From NCBI GenBank assembly GCA_022510425.1, contig JAFLTO010000005.1, positions 1 through 64,000 of the forward strand: 64,000 nucleotides of DNA, written 5' to 3'. Source of the DNA: Muribaculaceae bacterium. GTDB lineage: Bacteria; Bacteroidota; Bacteroidia; Bacteroidales; Muribaculaceae. The notes under the pieces are model-generated. The model was not told where the DNA came from and ran no database searches. It worked only from the letters and a program-made list of their open reading frames with translations. The translations under genes were made by a program, and so were the position numbers. This document shows positions 1-6,944 of the stretch, one piece after another; the first letter of the stretch is position 1, and each line of letters opens with the position of its first letter.

Positions 1-1490
1 GTTTTTTGCTCCCTTTCGTTGGTTGAAAGTTCAAAATAAGTCTTACGGATAGGAAGATAATCATTGGCTCTGTCTGTGTTCAGATCCAGATTATTCTTGA
101 AATCGTCTGCCATAGGCACGAAATCAACTGCGGTTTCATCGTAATGGCTTGACTTGCGGAATTTGAGGAAGCCTAACTGACCCTCAAAGAGTATCATCGC
201 TCCGTCCTTGTGCCAAAACTCCATTTTGTCTGTATAGGCTCTTTTTCCTTTGTTCTGCGGAGTGGTCGGGGTGTCAAGGTCTTCTCCAAAAAGGTCAAAG
301 AGAGACATCTGCACCTGTGGTGCCTGTGTCGGTTCGGTAAAAAGTCTTTTACTGAAATATCGGTCAAAATCATTCCGGAGATACTTTGAGAGATAATCAG
401 CCAATGCGGTTTCTCCATTCTCCCATTTGTATTTCCTAACATATTTGCCGTATTGGTTTTTAACGATACTGCTTGAAGTGGAAAGAGCTGTTCTCGGCTG
501 GGTAAAAAGTTTGTTGGCATACTCGGTCATAGTGCCGGACATATCAACCATTTCTTTAGATGTTTGAAGAAACATCTTCTCACGGCTTGTAGGGGTCGCC
601 TTGTGGGTGTTCTTTTGGAATATCAGTAAGTCGGAACCTACCTCAATGCCACCGGTATTGAGGAAAAGGTTGTCGGGAAGCCTTAATGCGGATATAAGGT
701 TGGCATTGTTAATAAGATACTCACGGACAAACTTGTTTCCGGAAGTATCAGCTATTCCTCTTGTAGTGATGAATGCCAATAGACCTCCCTCGTTAAGAAG
801 CTCCATTGACTTGATAAAAAAGTAATTGTGAATGGTCTTGGTGCTTTGTTCATAGACACCGCCTTTCTTCCACATTTCGGAGTCAAAAACACGGAAATTG
901 CCATAAGGAATGTTGGAAGCAATAACATCAAAAGTCTTGTGGGTCAAGTCTTGGCTTGAAATTGTCTCAAAACCGCCAATAACGGTTTCGGTATCGTCAT
1001 TGAGCAAAGAAAGGATAAGTCCGGTCAGGGGGTCTTTCTCAAAGGCATAGGTTTGGGTTTCAGGCATAGCAACAGGCAAAAAACCGCCTGTTCCGGCACT
1101 CGGTTCAAGTAAAGACCTCATGAAGATGCCGTTTCTTCTGAAAAGGGATTGTATCTCATTGGCTATGGTGTCAATGACATATTTAGGGGTATAGAAAGCG
1201 GTCAACACCGAAGCCTTAATGCCCTCGATAACTTCTTTCCGTTGTTGGTCGGTAAAATTGGGATAGGTGGAGACAAGGTTTTCAAGCCTTTTTATCTGTT
1301 CAGCCATATCTCCGGAAACAGTTCTCTCGCTACCGATTTCAAGGATTTCCTTTATTCCACCGAAGCCCGAATAAAGGGAAAGGGTCTCTTTTTCGGTCGG
1401 TGTGGCTTTCCGTTTCTCCAGACGGACAGCCATTGCCGTTTCTATCGCATTAACATTGGCGATAAGTGATTTCAATTTGTCGTAACTCAT
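1..1490 (-). CDS. N12-class adenine-specific DNA methylase/helicase, N-terminal part (truncated by the window edge)
   Basis: An open frame starts with ATG at 1490 and runs off the left edge after about 496 codons. It has the AdoMet-binding motif EPSAGTGGFL and a catalytic motif SNIPYGNF, the NIPY form of NPPY, in the order expected of gamma-type N6-adenine methylases. In this family the methylase domain is usually followed by a SNF2/DEAD helicase part, giving proteins well over 1000 residues; that part would lie to the left. Residues 394-401 read QMSLFDLF, which fits a sliding-clamp binding motif (QxSLF). The likely role is modification or protection of element DNA during transfer, by family analogy. 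The leader upstream of 1490 contains two nested hairpins. Confidence 0.85.
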   Translation of the reverse strand, partial: MSYDKLKSLIANVNAIETAMAVRLEKRKATPTEKETLSLYSGFGGIKEILEIGSERTVSGDMAEQIKRLENLVSTYPNFTDQQRKEVIEGIKASVLTAFYTPKYVIDTIANEIQSLFRRNGIFMRSLLEPSAGTGGFLPVAMPETQTYAFEKDPLTGLILSLLNDDTETVIGGFETISSQDLTHKTFDVIASNIPYGNFRVFDSEMWKKGGVYEQSTKTIHNYFFIKSMELLNEGGLLAFITTRGIADTSGNKFVREYLINNANLISALRLPDNLFLNTGGIEVGSDLLIFQKNTHKATPTSREKMFLQTSKEMVDMSGTMTEYANKLFTQPRTALSTSSSIVKNQYGKYVRKYKWENGETALADYLSKYLRNDFDRYFSKRLFTEPTQAPQVQMSLFDLFGEDLDTPTTPQNKGKRAYTDKMEFWHKDGAMILFEGQLGFLKFRKSSHYDETAVDFVPMADDFKNNLDLNTDRANDYLPIRKTYFELSTNEREQK

Positions 1491-1517
1491 ATATTTAACC
1501 TTTCTGAACTCTGTTCG

Positions 1518-1557
1518 TTTTCCCTTTCTTCGGTCTGATTTGCGACCGCAGGGAAAA
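1518..1557. repeat. Nested inverted repeat in the methylase leader
   Basis: Outer arms TTTTCCCT (1518-1525) and AGGGAAAA (1550-1557) enclose inner arms CGGTC (1531-1535) and GACCG (1544-1548). The hairpin lies 28 nt upstream of the methylase ATG and would form in its leader RNA. There is no T-run on the minus strand, so it does not look like a simple terminator. Attenuator or protein-binding hairpin are both possible. Confidence 0.5.
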
Positions 1558-1670
1558 TCGTTTTTCTGCATACAGAAGGTTGCCGGCTCAATGATGCCAA
1601 GGCCGGGACGTGAAATACGCTCGAGCCTGGGAGAGGAAGATTTCATGGATCCGAAGCCGAAGGCGGCATT

Positions 1671-1717
1671 GGTAATCATCAGAGACGGCGAATTACCTTC
1701 GCAGAAAAATGATTACC
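1671..1717. repeat. Nested inverted repeat
   Basis: Perfect 9-bp arms GGTAATCAT (1671-1679) and ATGATTACC (1709-1717) enclose a smaller 5-bp hairpin GCGAA/TTCGC (1688-1692, 1698-1702). The arrangement, an outer palindrome with an independent inner hairpin, recurs at 4299-4416 with different sequence. This suggests that the shape is conserved more than the bases. Confidence 0.5.
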
Positions 1718-1919
1718 CGGATAAGGTCGCCCGGAAAAAGAAGAATAAACTTTCTATAAATGGCTATAAACGAATTATAAATGGGTATAAATGGAGGGAA
1801 AGAAAATTATAATTGAACTTAGAAAATCTTAAAAATGAGATCAATCCTTATAAAAGGAAAGTTTTTTAAACGTGATATTTTTATAAAAGGTTAATTTAAA
1901 GTATTTTAATGGGTAATAT

Positions 1920-1938
1920 CACGGTGATTATCACCGTG
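1920..1938. promoter_or_regulatory. Perfect palindrome, candidate operator
   Basis: CACGGTGA (1920-1927) and TCACCGTG (1931-1938) are perfect 8-bp arms around TTA. The short 3-nt centre and lack of a following T-run favour a protein-binding operator over a terminator. It sits in AT-rich sequence in the non-coding gap upstream of the leftward methylase gene. Confidence 0.4.
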
Positions 1939-1999
1939 TATCTCTTGGAAATTTGAAAAACTTTTATAAATGGAAATGCCGTCGGCAGACCCGATTTGA

Positions 2000-2040
2000 A
2001 AAAGAGCCGTATCAGTCAATGAGACATCAACGGCTCTTCA
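2000..2040 (-). terminator. Rho-independent terminator of the pcfK-pcfJ operon
   Basis: Arms AAGAGCCGT (2002-2010) and ACGGCTCTT (2030-2038) are perfect 9-bp partners. Read on the minus strand the stem is followed by a run of five T. It lies 25 bases past the pcfJ stop codon. Confidence 0.75.
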
Positions 2041-2062
2041 AACTATGAAAGGAACTATATCT

Positions 2063-3358
2063 TTATGCCGACATTCGGCTTGTTATCTGGTGCATATTAT
2101 CTCTCATAAGGCTCAAAATCCTTTCGTGATATTCCGTGTTCTGATTGTGTCTTCCACGGCACTGAACAATCTGCATAGTTTCAAGTGAGACCTCGATTGT
2201 CTCTACCGGCTTGTTGTCAATCTCTGCTGATAGGATAAGGGATTTAGGTTTGTTGTAATATTTGTTGGTTGCCACACAATGATGTAAAATCGCCCCAATA
2301 TCATAGAAAGACTTGACATTCTTTAATACACGGATTGAAATTTCTCCGTCAGTTATGGCTATGCCAAAGAATTTTTTCTTTGCTTTCTTATAGGCATTTT
2401 CATCCTTCTTTTGTTGCTTGAGGTCAGCAAAATATCTCTCCCTGTCTCTCTGCAACCTTTCCTGTGCCAACTTTTGTTCTTTCTTCTCATACCATCTGTC
2501 ATGTTCAGCTTTGAGGTCAGCCGGACAGATATACTTGGCATTATGAAGGTCTTTGCCAAAATATTCAAGCAAAGAGAGTAAATCCCACCACATCGAAGGG
2601 TCTTCAATCTGATACCCGTTCCGGATACATACTTTGACGGACTGCCAATATTTGGTAAAATCCCTCTTTTCATTCTGCAATATGTATCTCAACAACTCCG
2701 TATATCCGGATTTCAAAAGGGTCTCACAACGGCTGTCACTCAAAATCTCCTTGAAAAGTCTGCTTGGATTTATGTTGTGAAAATCTTTTTTGAAGCCGTT
2801 TCGCTTAATCTCATTGATAAGAGACATTTTGGGATAAACGCAGTCGGAATAGATTGTGTGAACATTATGTTCCTTCCGGATTTCCATAGGGTCTGAAAAT
2901 ACCCATTGGTCAATGTAATAGGACATACATCTTCTTTTTGCAACCAAAGTGGTTCTGCCATTTGGATCTATCCATTTTTGAAAGACTTCGGAAATGAAAT
3001 ATTCTGCCTTTTGCCTTTGACGGATTTTTGACTCAATGTAAAAGGTTCTTACCACTTGCACACCGGCTCTTTGAGTTATCGTGATGAAATAATCTTTGAA
3101 AAGAAAAGAACGTTTTGTGGAATTATCCAAAGTCAGTTCCATACCGCAATGGGGACAGACAACCTTTTCCGGAACATCATCAGACTTGACTTTCCACTCG
3201 TGATTACATTCCAGACACCGGAACACACCTTTGCTTGAACGCTTTGCGATATGGGGCATTGCGTTCAGTATGGCATATTTCCTTTGTGGGGTGGTCAAGG
3301 GTCGGAGGGTCTTGCTCAATGCAATAATCCCTTTCTCATATTTGTTTCTCGGTTTCAT
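2063..3358 (-). CDS. pcfJ: PcfJ-like protein
   Basis: The 431-residue protein has an N-terminal zinc ribbon (CLEC at about 47-50, then CPHC about 18 residues later), a long charged helical stretch at about 285-330, and the C-terminal PcfJ signature around HHCVATNKYY. PcfJ was named from the enterococcal pCF10 conjugative plasmid and is common in Bacteroidales integrative elements; its biochemical role is not established. ATG at 3358 begins three bases after the pcfK stop, so the two genes are almost certainly translated together. The zinc ribbon suggests nucleic-acid binding, but that is inference. Confidence 0.85.
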   Translation of the reverse strand: MKPRNKYEKGIIALSKTLRPLTTPQRKYAILNAMPHIAKRSSKGVFRCLECNHEWKVKSDDVPEKVVCPHCGMELTLDNSTKRSFLFKDYFITITQRAGVQVVRTFYIESKIRQRQKAEYFISEVFQKWIDPNGRTTLVAKRRCMSYYIDQWVFSDPMEIRKEHNVHTIYSDCVYPKMSLINEIKRNGFKKDFHNINPSRLFKEILSDSRCETLLKSGYTELLRYILQNEKRDFTKYWQSVKVCIRNGYQIEDPSMWWDLLSLLEYFGKDLHNAKYICPADLKAEHDRWYEKKEQKLAQERLQRDRERYFADLKQQKKDENAYKKAKKKFFGIAITDGEISIRVLKNVKSFYDIGAILHHCVATNKYYNKPKSLILSAEIDNKPVETIEVSLETMQIVQCRGRHNQNTEYHERILSLMRDNMHQITSRMSA

Positions 3359-3361
3359 AGG

Positions 3362-3781
3362 TCAAAAATCATCAAAGAGTGAAGCCTGGGGTTGTTTCTC
3401 TACTTGTGGTTTAACTTTAGGTTTGTTGCGTTGTTCCAATTTCCTATATTCCTCATCTTGGAAACGTTTCAATGCAAGTGCCTTTTGTTCTGCCTTTTCT
3501 TGGTCAGTCAACTCAATGTGCCTATTTATTACCACACTACAATTAGTTGATTTACCTATTTCAAGGTTCTCGGTTTCTGCTGCATGGATTGCGAGACCGA
3601 ATATTTCTTCATCGGCAAACCCACATCTGCCGGATTTCTTTACCTCGTTTATAATGAAAGTAGTTATTTCCTCAATGGGGCGATTTACCTTTTCATACAT
3701 CGCCTTGAATAGTTCATCGTTCTTGGCTCTCTCATCAAGATAAGTCTTGATGGTCTGATTAAATTGTTCCGTTCCTTTCAT
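3362..3781 (-). CDS. pcfK: PcfK-like protein
   Basis: The 139-residue protein matches the PcfK-like family by its N-terminal helical domain (FNQTIKTYLDERA, then GRCGFADEEIFGLAIHA) and lysine-rich C-terminal tail. It is encoded directly upstream of pcfJ, the order seen in many conjugative elements. The last eight residues, QASLFDDF, match the QxSLF sliding-clamp binding pattern and sit at the flexible C terminus where such motifs are usually found. The tail before it (about 110-130) is charged and probably disordered. Function in transfer is inferred from context only. Confidence 0.82.
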   Translation of the reverse strand: MKGTEQFNQTIKTYLDERAKNDELFKAMYEKVNRPIEEITTFIINEVKKSGRCGFADEEIFGLAIHAAETENLEIGKSTNCSVVINRHIELTDQEKAEQKALALKRFQDEEYRKLEQRNKPKVKPQVEKQPQASLFDDF

Positions 3782-3794
3782 AGTTCATTAGTAT

Positions 3795-4034
3795 CTATCG
3801 TGTTATTACTATGCAATCTTCAACCTCCGTCGGTTTACCGAACATCGGGAACCGGCTGAAATAAGGTTGAGTGCCACCTTCAACGCTATCCGACATAGGG
3901 CATACAAGTTCAATCTTCCTTGTTTTGAGGATAGTGTCAATCTCGTTAATTTCCTCTTGGTTAAGGTTGGTGTTGTCTCCATTTACAAGATAAGGGAGAG
4001 CATAAGTCGGGATTTGTTCTACTGATTTTTCCAT
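3795..4034 (-). CDS. Small conserved element protein of unknown function
   Basis: The 79-residue protein begins MEKSVEQIPTYALPYLVNGD and contains an acidic helical middle (QEEINEIDTIL) followed by a compact C-terminal part with FSRFPMFGKP. It resembles small DUF proteins found beside pcfK/pcfJ in Bacteroidales elements, but I cannot name the family with certainty. It ends 13 bases before pcfK and starts 24 bases after the 57-residue gene, so it belongs to the same leftward operon. No catalytic motif is evident. Confidence 0.65.
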   Translation of the reverse strand: MEKSVEQIPTYALPYLVNGDNTNLNQEEINEIDTILKTRKIELVCPMSDSVEGGTQPYFSRFPMFGKPTEVEDCIVITR

Positions 4035-4058
4035 TGGTTATTACATTTATAGGGTTAG

Positions 4059-4232
4059 TTAGTCAAATTCGATTTCATCTTCTGTTACCTCAATCTCGGC
4101 ACCGGAGCTGACTTGCACCATAAAACCTCTTGGGGTCTGGTCTATGACTGTGGCTCTGTCATAACCACGCCACTTTTCTTTCAACTCTACTTGTCTTCCG
4201 TATTCCGGAAAGTCGGGATAATTTTCTTCCAT
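4059..4232 (-). CDS. Small 57-residue protein, first gene of the pcfK-pcfJ operon
   Basis: A short frame starts with ATG at 4232 (an in-frame ATG at 4238 is the alternative) and ends with TAA at 4059. The product starts MEENYPDFPEYGRQVELKEK and ends EIEVTEDEIEFD. It looks like a small beta-rich fold: hydrophobic strands around ATVIDQT and GFMVQV, then acidic residues. Position, spacing of 24 bases to the next gene and shared orientation support a real gene. It ends in the same way as the 55-residue gene at 6429 (G-x-x-I then an acidic DE pair). Function is unknown. Confidence 0.6.
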   Translation of the reverse strand: MEENYPDFPEYGRQVELKEKWRGYDRATVIDQTPRGFMVQVSSGAEIEVTEDEIEFD

Positions 4233-4298
4233 AATCATTGATTTTTAATAGTGAAGTGGATTGTTTCCCTATCCTTGAAATGGATTCCGGGACGGACA

Positions 4299-4416
4299 AT
4301 CCGTTTTACAGGCAATTCAGAGGGATGTCTTGAAATGACACTAATGCAAGCCCGAAGAACGGAGTGAGGCTTGCAGACTGGCATTGACATCCCAATTTCG
4401 CCGTCGTAAAACGGAT
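4299..4416. repeat. Triple-nested inverted repeat (118 bp)
   Basis: Three perfect arm pairs are nested: ATCCGTTTTAC (4299-4309) with GTAAAACGGAT (4406-4416), GGGATGTC (4322-4329) with GACATCCC (4386-4393), and TGCAAGCC (4345-4352) with GGCTTGCA (4368-4375). The hairpin loop is 15 nt. The element lies between divergent units, 67 bases upstream of the 57-residue gene and 105 bases before the acetyltransferase ATG. It may be a structured RNA, a leader attenuator or a DNA processing site. Confidence 0.7.
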
Positions 4417-4520
4417 AGCGGGATCGATTTGGGTCTTATTGTTGAGGACCCGATATAATTGGTATTCAATTAAAAGTGGTTAAAACTATTTCATTATTTT
4501 TGCAAAAAATAAGAGGACAA

Positions 4521-5072
4521 ATGGCCAATGAAATCACTTATGAGAGAAATCTTGAATTTCTGATGGAAAATGGGTTGATTGAACCGATGATAAAGGCAGA
4601 TCTTTTAACCAAAAGATTGAATAATTTGCCGATAAGTGAACAAGAAGATATATTGAAAACTATAAAAGAACTATTCGGTTCCGTCGGAAAGAACCCCTCT
4701 ATATCTTCAGGATTTCATTGTGACCTGGGATATAATATTCATGTCGGGGATAATTTTTATGCCGGTTATAATTGTGTGATGCTTGATTATGCTGAAATTA
4801 AAATTGGAGATAATTGTTTAATCGGACCCAATGTTGGGATATATACAACAGGGCATAATCTGAATCCGGTTGAAAGATATAAAACAGGATTTGCTAAGCC
4901 AATTAAAATCGGAAATAATGTTTGGATTGGGGGTAATACATGTATAATGCCAGGAGTAAGAATTGGAGATAATTCTGTTATAGGAGCTGGCAGTGTTGTT
5001 ATAAAAGACGTTTTACCCAATACAATGGTAGCAGGGAATCCTGCCAGATTCATCAAAGACATAATGGACTGA
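4521..5072 (+). CDS. Maltose/galactoside-type O-acetyltransferase (hexapeptide-repeat family)
   Basis: The product of 183 residues has an N-terminal helical segment typical of sugar acetyltransferases and then left-handed beta-helix repeats (IGDNCLIGPN, IGNNVWIGGN, IGDNSVIGAG). The motif YTTGHNLNP holds the catalytic histidine, and the end VAGNPARFIKD is the family signature of Maa/LacA/NodL proteins, which transfer acetyl from acetyl-CoA to sugars. ATG at 4521 is chosen because AGAGGA lies just upstream and the family begins here; a GTG at 4476 would add 15 unsupported residues. It is the only rightward gene of the element and is AT-rich, so it looks like cargo. The acceptor is unknown; antibiotic resistance is possible but not indicated. 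Confidence 0.85.
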   Translation: MANEITYERNLEFLMENGLIEPMIKADLLTKRLNNLPISEQEDILKTIKELFGSVGKNPSISSGFHCDLGYNIHVGDNFYAGYNCVMLDYAEIKIGDNCLIGPNVGIYTTGHNLNPVERYKTGFAKPIKIGNNVWIGGNTCIMPGVRIGDNSVIGAGSVVIKDVLPNTMVAGNPARFIKDIMD

Positions 5073-5080
5073 GCAAAGAA

Positions 5081-5104
5081 AAAGCGGCCGGAGCCGCTTT
5101 TATG
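5081..5104. terminator. Bidirectional Rho-independent terminator
   Basis: AAAGCGGC (5081-5088) and GCCGCTTT (5093-5100) form a perfect stem with a CGGA loop between the convergent acetyltransferase and ssb genes. On the minus strand it is followed by five T then C and TTT, so it works best for ssb; on the plus strand the T-run is short. Confidence 0.8.
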
Positions 5105-5119
5105 AGGGAGAAGACTGTG

Positions 5120-5506
5120 TCAGGCAGCCTTCTTTGTTTTCGATTTGCCCTGTGGCTTTTCTTTCTTTTCCGGTCTCTCCACCGGTTCGTAGAACTTGGT
5201 GGCCACGAACACCACGCGGTTATGTTTCTTGCCCTCTTTATCGGTCCATTCTTCGGGCTTGAAGTAGCCTTCGACCGTGATCATCGTTTTCTTCTTGAGA
5301 AGCTCGAATGAGGCACTTTCGTTCTTTCTCCAGGCCTCTACGTTGATGAAGGCTGAGGTACGGGTTTCTTCCTGGTCTTCACCGCGTTTTTCAGTGCGGG
5401 AGATTGCGAGTGGGAAACGGGCCACGCTTGAAGTGGCGAAATTGCGGATTTCTGCATCCTTACCGATGAAACCTGTTACTGCGAATGTGTTTTCTACCTT
5501 TTTCAT
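5120..5506 (-). CDS. ssb: Single-stranded DNA-binding protein of the mobile element
   Basis: The 128-residue protein is an OB-fold SSB: it opens with NTFAVTGFIGKDAEIRNF and contains FINVEAWRK and VEGYFKPEEWTD, the core strands of the fold. It coats single-stranded DNA during conjugative transfer or replication of the element. The C-terminal tail from about residue 112 is lysine-rich and ends TKKAA, so it lacks the acidic DDDIPF-type tip through which normal SSBs recruit partner proteins. ATG at 5506 is the only sensible start. It is transcribed alone, with a strong terminator after it. Confidence 0.9.
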   Translation of the reverse strand: MKKVENTFAVTGFIGKDAEIRNFATSSVARFPLAISRTEKRGEDQEETRTSAFINVEAWRKNESASFELLKKKTMITVEGYFKPEEWTDKEGKKHNRVVFVATKFYEPVERPEKKEKPQGKSKTKKAA

Positions 5507-6364
5507 GACTGAACTGTGTTAGAAGTTAAACAATTTAATTTTTACGATGCAGACAAGTTTCGTGGGTACAGGGCAGCACCAAGGCCGGCAAGAACAATAC
5601 GCAACATTTTTGTGAGCGAAGCGAGTACAAAAATGTCGGAAGATTTTCTTGTATAGTGCCATTGGTCAGAGGTCATGAAGACCGTCCCGGAGAGCCAAAC
5701 ACAGGCTCGCCACGATATAACTTCGCATCAGGAAAAATAGTTGTTGCGGCTTCGGGAGGACACAGCAGTCGGATGAAAGAGGTATGGAGGGAAACACCGC
5801 TGACGGGTTCGGCATGGACGGCAGAGAAAAAATCCGGTTTGCCATCATAAGTTGGCACCATCTAGTTTCACACAATCCACTGCCTGTAGCGAAATAGAGA
5901 AGACCTGAAACCCATGGGAACCGAGGTGTCGATGTAGAAGGCGAAAGGACAAAGCATGATGCCGAATTTTCTCAATGAAGAAGACATAGGGATGATAGCC
6001 GATGGCACAAGCTGTTGAAGAAAGATGACAGAGGTTAAGGTTGAAAACAGACCCGATTTGTTCAGCCGATTTCCAAGTGAATCGCTGGAGTGATAAAGAG
6101 AGGGAAAGAAGAAAATATCGGAAACAAGGCTCTTCCTGACATTCTCCCTAAAAAAGTAGATCCTTCGCTATATAGGGCGAAAGAGGTAAGGGAATCATAA
6201 AACAGGTATATTTACTATAAAAGGGATTTCTTAAATTTATAAGAGGTAATGGGTGGGTAACTCTGGATATAGATCTCTGATATAGATACAGAGTGGGCGG
6301 GTGATTTTTATACCGGTTTATATAAAAAAGGATTTTCCTTATAAAAGAAAAAATAAGGATAATA
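5507..6364. other. Long non-coding region of the element
   Basis: About 860 bases upstream of ssb hold no supportable gene on either strand. The part nearest ssb has the shared 24-bp pattern (5579-5602) followed at once by a 10-bp hairpin (5604-5636). The middle is GC-richer, with no long frame using plausible codons, and holds the 13-mer CAGACCCGATTTG at 6048-6060. From 6160 to 6360 the sequence is AT-rich with TATAAAAGG-like words. It could house an origin of transfer, a replication origin or an RNA. Confidence 0.5.
5604..5636. repeat. Perfect inverted repeat with a GAGCGAAGCGAGT loop
   Basis: ACATTTTTGT (5604-5613) and ACAAAAATGT (5627-5636) are perfect 10-bp arms around a 13-nt loop. It begins two bases after the 24-bp pattern shared with 1597-1620. 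Short outer partners (CAAGAA and TTCTTG) could lengthen the structure. It lies about 100 bases upstream of ssb. Confidence 0.55.
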
Positions 6365-6409
6365 AAAAGTGAATGCTGCCGAAAGGCAGCCGGACTTTTT
6401 TCAAGTCCG
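6365..6409 (-). terminator. Tandem-hairpin terminator after the two small genes
   Basis: Two adjacent hairpins, CGGACTT/AAGTCCG (6391-6397, 6403-6409) and GCTGCC/GGCAGC (6375-6380, 6385-6390, loop GAAA), lie just past the 6429 stop codon. Read leftwards the second is followed by ATTCACTTTTTATT. The GCAGC and a later GCTGC (6411-6415) allow an alternative fold. Confidence 0.55.
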
Positions 6410-6428
6410 AGCTGCACACTTCAACATT

Positions 6429-6596
6429 TCAGTCATATATCAAGACTTCATCTCGACTTAAAAGGATATTATTTCCGTTAGCCAATTCAACGACCACATC
6501 TCTGCCATAATTACAAACAATTCTACCGGTACTACAATCTTCCGGATTACATAAAAGTGAGCAAAAGCAACCAATTATTTCAGTAAGTTCTTCCAT
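6429..6596 (-). CDS. Small 55-residue cysteine-rich protein of unknown function
   Basis: A short frame from ATG at 6596 to TGA at 6429 encodes MEELTEIIGCFCSLLCNPED and continues to an end reading NNILLSRDEVLIYD. Five cysteines lie in the first 28 residues (C10, C12, C16, C21, C28), which could bind a metal. It starts 12 bases after the stop of the 111-residue gene, in the same direction, and is followed by a terminator, so the two probably form one operon. The ending resembles that of the 57-residue gene at 4059. Function is unknown. Confidence 0.55.
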   Translation of the reverse strand: MEELTEIIGCFCSLLCNPEDCSTGRIVCNYGRDVVVELANGNNILLSRDEVLIYD

Positions 6597-6608
6597 AGTT
6601 TTCAGTTT

Positions 6609-6944
6609 TTAGCGGTTATTGACTTCAATTATTTCCTCAATCCTGCCATAGATAAAGTTTCTTAAAGAGGTTTTGTCAACGGCATAATATTCGTGGATAT
6701 ATCCGTGTTGTTTTACAAAAAAGCGTTTTAGAATATCGGAGAAATCAAATCTCCACCCCATAAGTGGCACACTTTTCTTGAAGTATGTGTTGGAATTGAT
6801 TTTTTCTGTCAGCCAATTTTTCTCTGAACGATTGAGTTTGCCACCGTTATTGAGCATAAGCCTTAACTTATAGACTTTACTTTCGTTAAGTGTATCGAGT
6901 TCGGGAACTTCCCAAGTCACGAATTTTGTCGCTATCCTGTTCAT
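6609..6944 (-). CDS. Hypothetical element protein, 111 residues
   Basis: The protein starts MNRIATKFVTWEVPELDTLN and is mainly helical and basic, with a motif GWRFDFSDILKRFFVKQHGYIHEYYAVDK and a C-terminal helix RNFIYGRIEEIIEV. I do not recognise a named domain. ATG at 6944 is the only start giving this length. It is the first gene of a small leftward operon with the 55-residue protein. Proteins of this type are carried in Bacteroidales mobile elements; whether it regulates the element or is carried along cannot be told. Confidence 0.6.
   Translation of the reverse strand: MNRIATKFVTWEVPELDTLNESKVYKLRLMLNNGGKLNRSEKNWLTEKINSNTYFKKSVPLMGWRFDFSDILKRFFVKQHGYIHEYYAVDKTSLRNFIYGRIEEIIEVNNR

Larger units (their letters stand above)
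1491..2001. other. Structured non-coding region between the methylase and pcfJ
   Basis: No convincing gene is present in about 510 bases. The GC-richer part (1500-1750) holds two nested hairpins and a 24-bp pattern shared with 5579-5602. The rest is AT-rich, with three TATAAATGG/TATAAATGGG-type repeats at 1755-1800, the word TCCTTATAAAAG (also found near 6340) and a perfect 8-bp inverted repeat at 1920-1938. The 13-mer CAGACCCGATTTG (1986-1998) recurs at 6048-6060. The region probably contains the methylase promoter and regulatory sites. Confidence 0.55.

Noticed and set aside
1540..1812. Rightward frame of 90 codons
   Set aside because: It overlaps the hairpins and AT-rich repeats, has no recognisable domain and an unlikely low-complexity, lysine-rich end. 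The region is better explained as regulatory.
5656..5875. Short frames on both strands between ssb and the small-gene operon
   Set aside because: Each is 60-70 codons with no domain, no ribosome site, and several overlap each other on opposite strands, as expected of GC-richer non-coding DNA.
6148..6417. Leftward frame of 89 codons
   Set aside because: It spans the AT-rich part and the tandem hairpins, and its product is a low-information hydrophobic and proline mixture.
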